Source: JBJMLO01 sp045805265 (lineage in GTDB: Bacteria; Actinomycetota; UBA4738; JACQTL01). From it: a stretch of DNA of 64,000 nt. Positions 59,664 through 64,000 of this stretch are shown here, one piece after another. Under the pieces are notes generated by a model that worked only from the letters and a program-made list of their open reading frames with translations, did not search any database and had not been told where the DNA came from. Each line of letters opens with the position of its first letter. Positions within the stretch are counted from its first letter, which is position 1. Location: positions 119,366 to 183,365 of the forward strand of contig JBJMLO010000015.1 of assembly GCA_045805265.1 (NCBI GenBank), in the 5' to 3' direction. A program made the position numbers and the translations under genes.

Positions 59664-60154
59664 TCACCCGTCCGAGTTCCATGCATCGGTCTCCGCCCAT
59701 CTCAGGAGTTCCTCAGTCTGCTCGTCAGTGAGCCCCTCGTCGTCCCGAGTGTGGACCAGGAGAGTCCGACCCCTATGCTTCACCCACTCTTCGGCGTCAA
59801 ATTCAAGATCATCGTCCACCCATGCAACCGGACGGCCGGCCGCCTGCTGATCGCACCACTGCACGGGCGAAAGCTTCCATGTCGGAGTATCGCCTCCAGA
59901 CCCATCGGGATAGCAGGCCACTCGCGCCCGAATCCCAGGTGCTCTCCGATGACCCCGGGAGCGGCGTCCTCCCACGTCGTGGCCCAGACGCATTCGAAGG
60001 CTGCCTCCAGCCGCTCGAACCGCTCCTGCATCCCCCGGGGCACTCGGATCCAGAAGCCCTCGGCCTCGAAGACCTGGTCATCGGCATCCGATGGAGCATC
60101 CTGGCGGAAGACGTTGATGACGCCGTCCACGTCGATGAGGAGATAGGGCTTCAC
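59664..60154 (-). pseudogene. HAD-family phosphatase with a frameshift
   Basis: From ATG 60154 the product begins YLLIDVDGVINVFRQDAP (motif I with the nucleophile Asp) and runs to EWPAIPMGLE. The coding sense then moves to another frame at about 59890 and continues GDTPTWKLSPVQWCDQQ and VAWVDDDLEFDAEEWVKHR (motif IV Asp pair) to the stop at 59664. The two halves fit one protein of about 160 residues if one base is missing. Both active-site ends are intact, so the break is recent or is a sequence error. Confidence 0.6.
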
Positions 60155-60500
60155 ACGTCGAGTGTGCCACGCAGCGAGCGGGTCTCAGCAAGGCCGAGGG
60201 GCTAGGGACCGATGATGACTCGCAGCACTTGGCCAGGTAATCTCTGACTCGGAATAGGGGGAGCCCTGAGTAGCAAGAGGTGACCCAGTTGGGCGCGGCC
60301 CGCGACCGGCCGGTGGCGGCTCCGACTGGCGTACTACATCGGTCAGTCGCCGCAGGAGGAGACCCCCTCGTTGACGCCCTCGGTGCGGGGTGGAGGAGTC
60401 ACGTCCGGGAGCGGTGCTGCCTCGCGTCGGGTATCGGCATCGGTGCTTTCGACTCGATGCCCGGCTCGAACCCAACCCCCTTAGAGCCGAGGAGTACTCG
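60155..60500. other. Intergenic region with no recognised gene
   Basis: About 345 bp of mixed composition. Frames on either strand do not look protein-like. It may hold the upstream part of the decayed methyltransferase locus. Confidence 0.4.
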
Positions 60501-60719
60501 TTGGTCGAACTGATGTGGGACGGTAAGTACGATTCCGGCGGTCACCGCAAGGCACCGCTGAAGGTTGCATTACCGTTCCAGAGCGTCGAGACGGTGAACG
60601 AGTCTGCCCAGCAGCGACAGCATGCCCTCGACCTGTTCGCGGCGAGCCGCGACCCAGAGTGGCAGAACCGCTGATCTGGGGAGATCATCACGTACTTCAG
60701 CATCTTCTGGCGGCGTGAA
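60501..60719 (+). pseudogene. N-terminal relic of an adenine-specific DNA methyltransferase
   Basis: From TTG 60501, with GAGGAG six bases upstream, the frame reads VELMWDGKYDSGGHRKAPLK, LPFQSVETVNESAQQRQHAL and DLFAASRDPEWQNR, the N-terminus of a type III Mod-like adenine-N6 methyltransferase. After a one-base shift the next frame gives LIWGDHHVLQHLLAA, the following conserved segment, and then a stop. The catalytic D-P-P-Y/F part is gone. Confidence 0.6.
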
Positions 60720-60813
60720 GAGCGGCATGCCAAGAGGCGGGAGCGACGCGAGCGGCGTCAGTCAAACGGCGATTCCACCGGCGGCTCGCGCCCCAAGCGG
60801 TCAGACTGATCCG

Positions 60814-60999
60814 ATGGCTGGCGATTGGCGACAACCGCCCTTGTTCTGGTTCTGGCTGGCTGCTGCTACCGCCGCGCTGGGGGTGATCCTCGCCCTGATC
60901 CTCGGGTCGCAGAGGCTCTGGTTCAGGCTGTTTGGAGTCGGAGTTGCGGTCGCCGCCGCCCTGATTGTCAAGTGGAAGCTCCACCAGGTCCGAGACTGA
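60814..60999 (+). CDS. Small two-helix membrane protein
   Basis: 61 residues from ATG 60814: MAGDWRQPPLFWFWLAAATA starts a first hydrophobic helix ending at ILALILG, then RLWFRLFGVGVAVAAALIVK forms a second, ending in a basic tail. No family recognised; the Shine-Dalgarno is poor. Confidence 0.5.
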   Translation: MAGDWRQPPLFWFWLAAATAALGVILALILGSQRLWFRLFGVGVAVAAALIVKWKLHQVRD

Positions 61000-61046
61000 T
61001 CAAACTCAGACGCTACCTAGTGAGGAGCGCGTTAGCATCCAGGGCC

Positions 61047-61301
61047 ATGGTGGGCCGGCTGAGATTCGTCATCGTCAAGGGGGTGCGCCCCGGAGACAAA
61101 GAAGCCATTCGGCACATCAGCGAGCCTTATTCCTGGCTGCTGGTCCAAGGCCTCATGCAAGGCCCCGGCTATGTCGTCTACTCGGCTGGCGGCTTTGAAT
61201 CTGAGCAGGAGGCCCGGCGAGAAGTAGCCACGTTCAAGCAGTGGATCATGGAGGCTCGAATAAAACCCGGCGTCCGAGACATCGAACAGTTCCCTCCGTA
61301 G
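61047..61301 (+). CDS. Small hypothetical protein
   Basis: 84 residues from ATG 61047; TAGCAT ends eight bases upstream, suggesting a leaderless transcript. LRFVIVKGVRPGDKEAIRHI and GPGYVVYSAGGFESEQEARR suggest a soluble alpha/beta protein; the C-terminus MEARIKPGVRDIEQFPP is polar. No family recognised. Confidence 0.5.
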   Translation: MVGRLRFVIVKGVRPGDKEAIRHISEPYSWLLVQGLMQGPGYVVYSAGGFESEQEARREVATFKQWIMEARIKPGVRDIEQFPP

Positions 61302-61426
61302 CACTGCGACCATCGAAGTGCAATCGGCTCATGGGCCACTCTCTGGCCGGTCGTCATGGCACTCACACATGGCAGCAGGTGTCCCAGTTTGAACCCCCGC
61401 CCCTCGGAAATCTAGACTGACTGCCG

Positions 61427-61612
61427 ATGGCCCGTCCCGCGGCGGTCTGGCTGCGCTCTTGGTGGGCTCAGGCGGTGTTTTGGCTCTGCATCATCGTCCT
61501 GCTAGCCCTTACGTTCCTCCGACCCCTTCGGTGGTGGCAGATCGCCGTTCGCCTCGCCGCCTTGGCCGCGATGACTGCGGTGATCCTTTGGAAGAGGCGA
61601 AAGCCAAACTGA
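61427..61612 (+). CDS. Small two-helix membrane protein
   Basis: 61 residues from ATG 61427, with TAGACT ending eight bases upstream. Two hydrophobic helices (AQAVFWLCIIVLLALTFL and VRLAALAAMTAVILW) joined by RPLRWWQ, and a KRRKPN tail. The layout is like the 61-residue protein at 60814, to which it may be related. Confidence 0.5.
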   Translation: MARPAAVWLRSWWAQAVFWLCIIVLLALTFLRPLRWWQIAVRLAALAAMTAVILWKRRKPN

Positions 61613-62009
61613 GACATGGCCCCATCACTATTTCACGAAGGTGGCTCGCCCACACTAGGCTGTTCTGCACGAGAACCTGGGGCTGCACGAGAGATCAGTT
61701 GTTTCCCTAGGTCTTTCCAGAGTGGTACCCGCGAGTGACGAGCCTGATCGTCGTGAACTTATGTCGCCTCACTGTGCCCCAAGCCTTGACGGGCCGCGCA
61801 AACATCAGGTCGGCGTCGTGCTCGGTGCCAACCACCACGTAACGTCCTGGAGAACTGAGACTACGAACTGATCATCGACACCGACGCCAGTCTTCGCACG
61901 GAAGCATGGGTCCGCGCATCGGCACCGGTGGTCGTGAAGCTCGGGAGATATGCCATGTTACCGGCGGGTGATTTGATGGCACCCGGGTCCGCAATGATGC
62001 ACGGCCCAA
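61613..62009. other. Intergenic region with one possible gene fragment
   Basis: About 400 bp. On the minus strand 61838-61707 a 43-codon frame reads VVVGTEHDADLMFARPVKA then WGTVRRHKFTTIRLVTRGY, which looks like the C-terminus of a real protein without a start. Nothing else is apparent. Confidence 0.35.
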
Positions 62010-62294
62010 CTACTCGCCTGGGGTGCCGTGCTGGCGAGCCCGGTGGACGACCACGCGGGCGCGAATCCAGTGCAGAGAGAGGAGGCTCCCCCAGAACAAC
62101 GCCAGGATCGTGCCGCGCAGCCACTCGTGCTGCCATACGGCGACCACTCCGAAGAACGCACCGAACCCGAGCAGGGCTGAGACGATGACACCAGGCCAGA
62201 AGTGGTCGGCCATCCAATAGGTGCCCGGAGTGAGCGGCGGATTGGTGAGGCGACCACGCAGCCACTTCCATCTGCGTTCCTCGTGCGACGCCAT
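62010..62294 (-). CDS. Small membrane protein
   Basis: 94 residues from ATG 62294, with TAGAAC seven bases upstream. Two membrane segments (FWPGVIVSALLGFGAFFGVV and ILALFWGSLLSLHWIRARVV) follow a basic N-terminus with Trp residues. No family recognised. Upstream lies a second small membrane protein gene in the same direction. Confidence 0.55.
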   Translation of the reverse strand: MASHEERRWKWLRGRLTNPPLTPGTYWMADHFWPGVIVSALLGFGAFFGVVAVWQHEWLRGTILALFWGSLLSLHWIRARVVVHRARQHGTPGE

Positions 62295-62337
62295 GGTGAG
62301 GGTTCTACCCTGTTCACGAGACTCCCAGCACGAGAGG

Positions 62338-62799
62338 TCAGTTGTCTCCGTGGACGGTGTCAGAGTGGAGGAACTTCCGCCCGAGTCGGAAGCTATTGAT
62401 CCCCACGATGGTCCAAATGCTCAAGCCAACCATGGCGGGCCAGAATGACCAGAGGCCAACGGCGGCGATCAGGACGACCATGGCAGCGGTCCCCACCGCG
62501 ACAATCAGACCACCGACGAGGAAAGTCCAGCCCATGCCCATCTCGATCCCACGTTGCCACGGCTCATCGTCGGGAACCCCTGTGGCCGTGTGTCGCACCA
62601 GTCTCGGAACCACGATGGCCCACACGAGGAAGGTGGCCACGGCGAGAACCCCGCCACCAATCAAGACCGCGATCCTTCCGCTGGGCAACGCTGGCACGAA
62701 AGCCAGCAGGGCCATCGTGACCGCCACCCCAAGGGCGGTGAGCGTGGCCGACCACCAACGATGGGCCTCGACCCATGCCCTCATGCGTTCTCGGTTCAT
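62338..62799 (-). CDS. Four-helix membrane protein of unknown function
   Basis: 153 residues from ATG 62799. Four hydrophobic segments: ATLTALGVAVTMALLAFVPA, IAVLIGGGVLAVATFLVWAI, WTFLVGGLIVAVGTAAMVVL and AAVGLWSFWPAMVGLSIWT. A TACGAT box lies nine bases upstream. It lies 43 bp before the 94-residue membrane protein gene and may be co-transcribed with it. Function unknown. Confidence 0.6.
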   Translation of the reverse strand: MNRERMRAWVEAHRWWSATLTALGVAVTMALLAFVPALPSGRIAVLIGGGVLAVATFLVWAIVVPRLVRHTATGVPDDEPWQRGIEMGMGWTFLVGGLIVAVGTAAMVVLIAAVGLWSFWPAMVGLSIWTIVGINSFRLGRKFLHSDTVHGDN

Positions 62800-63169
62800 G
62801 AGGCCTGTATCGTAGCCGTGGACACGGGTCGCCGCGAGGGCCTTGTACCCAGTGATGAAGGGGTCGCCCGGATCGCCAACCCATGCCCCGTGGTGTGGGC
62901 ACAATCGAGCCTTTGCCGATCCGGCGAGTACGGTGCGAGCATGAGGTACGTCAAGCTGGCGCCGACCGTCCAGGATCTCGCGACCCTTGACGACATCGGG
63001 CTCCGTGAACCCAGCTTCCCGCCTTCGGCTTAGTGCGACAAATCGGACCGGGCGGGCACTACGACCTCGGGCGGTCCGATCCCGATGAGATGGGCTGAGG
63101 TGGCCGAAACCGAGCGAGAGGACGCAGTTGAGCCACTGAGCCTGAAGGTAGTAGCGTCACGAGGACGCC
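62800..63169. other. Intergenic region with a possible 30-residue ORF
   Basis: About 370 bp. ATG 62941 to TAG 63033 reads MRYVKLAPTVQDLATLDDIG then LREPSFPPSA; a TACGGT box ends six bases before the ATG. It could be a leaderless small protein or a fragment. No other feature seen. Confidence 0.3.
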
Positions 63170-63379
63170 GTGACGTTTCTCCCACAGGCACCCAGAGGCA
63201 GGAAGCTCGTCCTCCAAGTGGCGATGCTTGTCGTCATAGCAGTCGGCTGGACGCTCCCAGCGATTGTCCATATGTCCAAACGGGCTGCCCTCCTCGTGGT
63301 GGTACTCACCTTGATTGTGGCTCTTGTCCTGCTGATGCTCGCTTTCCTGGCTGGCGAAGCGAATTCCGAAGACTCATAG
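63170..63379 (+). CDS. Small two-helix membrane protein
   Basis: 69 residues from GTG 63170 with GAGG six bases upstream. A short basic N-terminus, then VLQVAMLVVIAVGWTLPAIV and AALLVVVLTLIVALVLLML as two membrane helices, and an acidic tail. No family recognised. Confidence 0.5.
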   Translation: MTFLPQAPRGRKLVLQVAMLVVIAVGWTLPAIVHMSKRAALLVVVLTLIVALVLLMLAFLAGEANSEDS

Positions 63380-63558
63380 GGCTGGGAGCTTCACGTCACT
63401 CCCGCGTGCGACGATGCGTCGGGGCAAGGATCTCGCTCGACAGCTTCCGGTGCGAGCGGTGTGGACACCCGCAGGAAAGGGCGAGGAGCCCCCGAGTCTG
63501 TCCCCAAGTGCAAGAGCATACTGGGATCGTCCGAGGAGAATCAGGAAGGAAAGTTGAA

Positions 63559-63711
63559 GTGGAATTTCATTGGAACCCGAACGCCGAGGATGAGATCAAG
63601 AAGATGGCTCTCGACGGCATCGAACGAGAAGCTCGGCCCAAGGTCGAGGCCACCGTCTGTCCCGACCACGGCAAGAGCCCCAAGCTCGTTCGGAACGGTG
63701 ACGACCTTTGA
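63559..63711 (+). CDS. Small hypothetical protein
   Basis: 50 residues from GTG 63559 with GGAAGGAA upstream: VEFHWNPNAEDEIKKMALDG then IEREARPKVEATVCPDHGKS. The C-P-D-H pair could bind a metal. Similar short proteins with a CPxHG motif occur in actinobacterial mobile DNA, but the function is unknown. It ends 35 bp before the IS element. Confidence 0.5.
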   Translation: MEFHWNPNAEDEIKKMALDGIEREARPKVEATVCPDHGKSPKLVRNGDDL

Positions 63712-63746
63712 GCAAGCGCGAGACGCAAAGGGATCCTTCACCATCT

Positions 63747-64000
63747 TGAACCGCCCCGGGTTCCTTGGAGGCTCCAACTCGTGAGTGGAGGATGGAGCCA
63801 TGACCAGACCTGGGAGGTACCCGCAGGAGCTGCGTGAGCGGGCTGTCCGCCTGGTGTTCGAGCACCGGGAGGCGCACCACTCGCAATGGGGCGCGATCAC
63901 CTCGATTGCAGAGAAGTTCGGGATGTCGGCGGAGACGCTTCGCAAGTGGGTGCGCACGGCGGAGATCGACGAGGGTATCCGGCCCGGCCTGACCACTGAT
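63747..64000 (+). mobile_element. IS3-family insertion sequence, left end
   Basis: The left inverted repeat begins TGAACCGCCCCGGG at about 63747, a sequence typical of IS3-family ends, followed by the OrfA gene 50 bp later. The element continues beyond the window, so OrfB, the right repeat and the target duplication cannot be seen. Confidence 0.7.
63800..64000 (+). CDS. IS3-family transposase OrfA, 5' part
   Basis: 67 codons from ATG 63800 with GGAG upstream; open at the window end. YPQELRERAVRLVFEHREAH, IAEKFGMSAETLRKWVRTAE and IDEGIRPG are the helix-turn-helix of IS3 OrfA (Tnp8-type), which binds the inverted repeats. OrfB, normally made by a -1 programmed frameshift, would lie to the right. 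Confidence 0.88.
   Translation, partial: MTRPGRYPQELRERAVRLVFEHREAHHSQWGAITSIAEKFGMSAETLRKWVRTAEIDEGIRPGLTTD

Noticed and set aside
56660..63746. A second copy of the tRNA-Val 3' end marking the far attachment site
   Set aside because: I read through the island by eye and found no repeat of the T-arm/acceptor sequence before the IS element; the boundary must be outside the window if it exists.
1..64000. CRISPR arrays, rRNA genes, replication origin
   Set aside because: No regularly spaced direct repeats, no rRNA-like stretches and no DnaA-box cluster were seen.

Overview
The window looks like a chromosome segment from an uncultured, very GC-rich member of the Actinomycetota. Reasons are the dgt-dnaG-rpoD(sigA) cluster, an F420-type LLM oxidoreductase, CGNR/ABATE, MmyB and MocR regulators, many GTG starts, and many genes that appear to start at or next to the transcription start (leaderless). 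No ribosomal RNA or other marker allows placement below phylum level.

Layout. 1-5.4 kb: secreted or envelope proteins (TolB-like fragment, DUF1996, YdcF-like, cupredoxin lipoprotein), then dgt and dnaG. 5.5-11.1 kb: the primary sigma factor, a lipoprotein, a YtxH-like protein, tRNA-Asn, a cyclophilin, an AI-2E family permease, and a divergent GNAT/HxlR pair with a clear operator. 11.1-12.1 kb: DUF3291 protein, a CAU tRNA and an integrase relic. 12.1-16.5 kb: a TolB-like secreted protein divergent from a three-gene unit: ECF sigma factor, membrane-anchored partner, and an alpha/beta-hydrolase-fold lipoprotein lacking its catalytic Ser and His. 16.6-20.6 kb: RibD-C reductase, DUF1801 protein, DHA2 efflux pump with a divergent MmyB regulator.

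20.6-27.4 kb: a complete polyol-type PTS operon on the minus strand, in order of transcription DeoR regulator, EIIC, EIIB, EIIA, zinc polyol-phosphate dehydrogenase, PfkB/FruK kinase, HPr and EI. The genes are mostly overlapping and would take a hexitol or pentitol from uptake to a sugar (bis)phosphate. EIIC is broken by a one-base frameshift. 27.7-35.3 kb: DyP peroxidase, a second RibD-C protein, DUF5709, then a four-gene plus-strand unit (UDG-like protein, amidohydrolase, cytoplasmic-looking subtilisin, 81-aa protein) and an MBL hydrolase. 35.4-47.2 kb: lipoprotein, CGNR regulator, an orphan DppB-like permease, secreted repeat protein, DrrAB-type ABC exporter with divergent MarR regulator, lysozyme-like protein, MFS permease, LLM oxidoreductase, and a YczE/MocR divergent pair. 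47.3-56.6 kb: CocE/X-Pro hydrolase, membrane proteins, B3/4 protein, Usp-like protein, phospholipase C-type phosphoesterase, enoyl-CoA hydratase, zinc-ribbon protein.

A tRNA-Val with an encoded CCA (56585-56659) marks a sharp change. From there to the end the DNA is visibly less GC-rich and holds small membrane proteins, unknown genes, a two-gene module with an HNH-like zinc protein, a frameshifted HAD phosphatase, a decayed adenine-specific DNA methyltransferase, and the left end of an IS3-family element. This is probably a genomic island whose other end lies outside the window.

Regulation is readable in several places: TAnnnT -10 boxes lie 6-9 bases before the start codons of at least a dozen genes without Shine-Dalgarno sequences, and palindromes lie between divergent regulator/target pairs.
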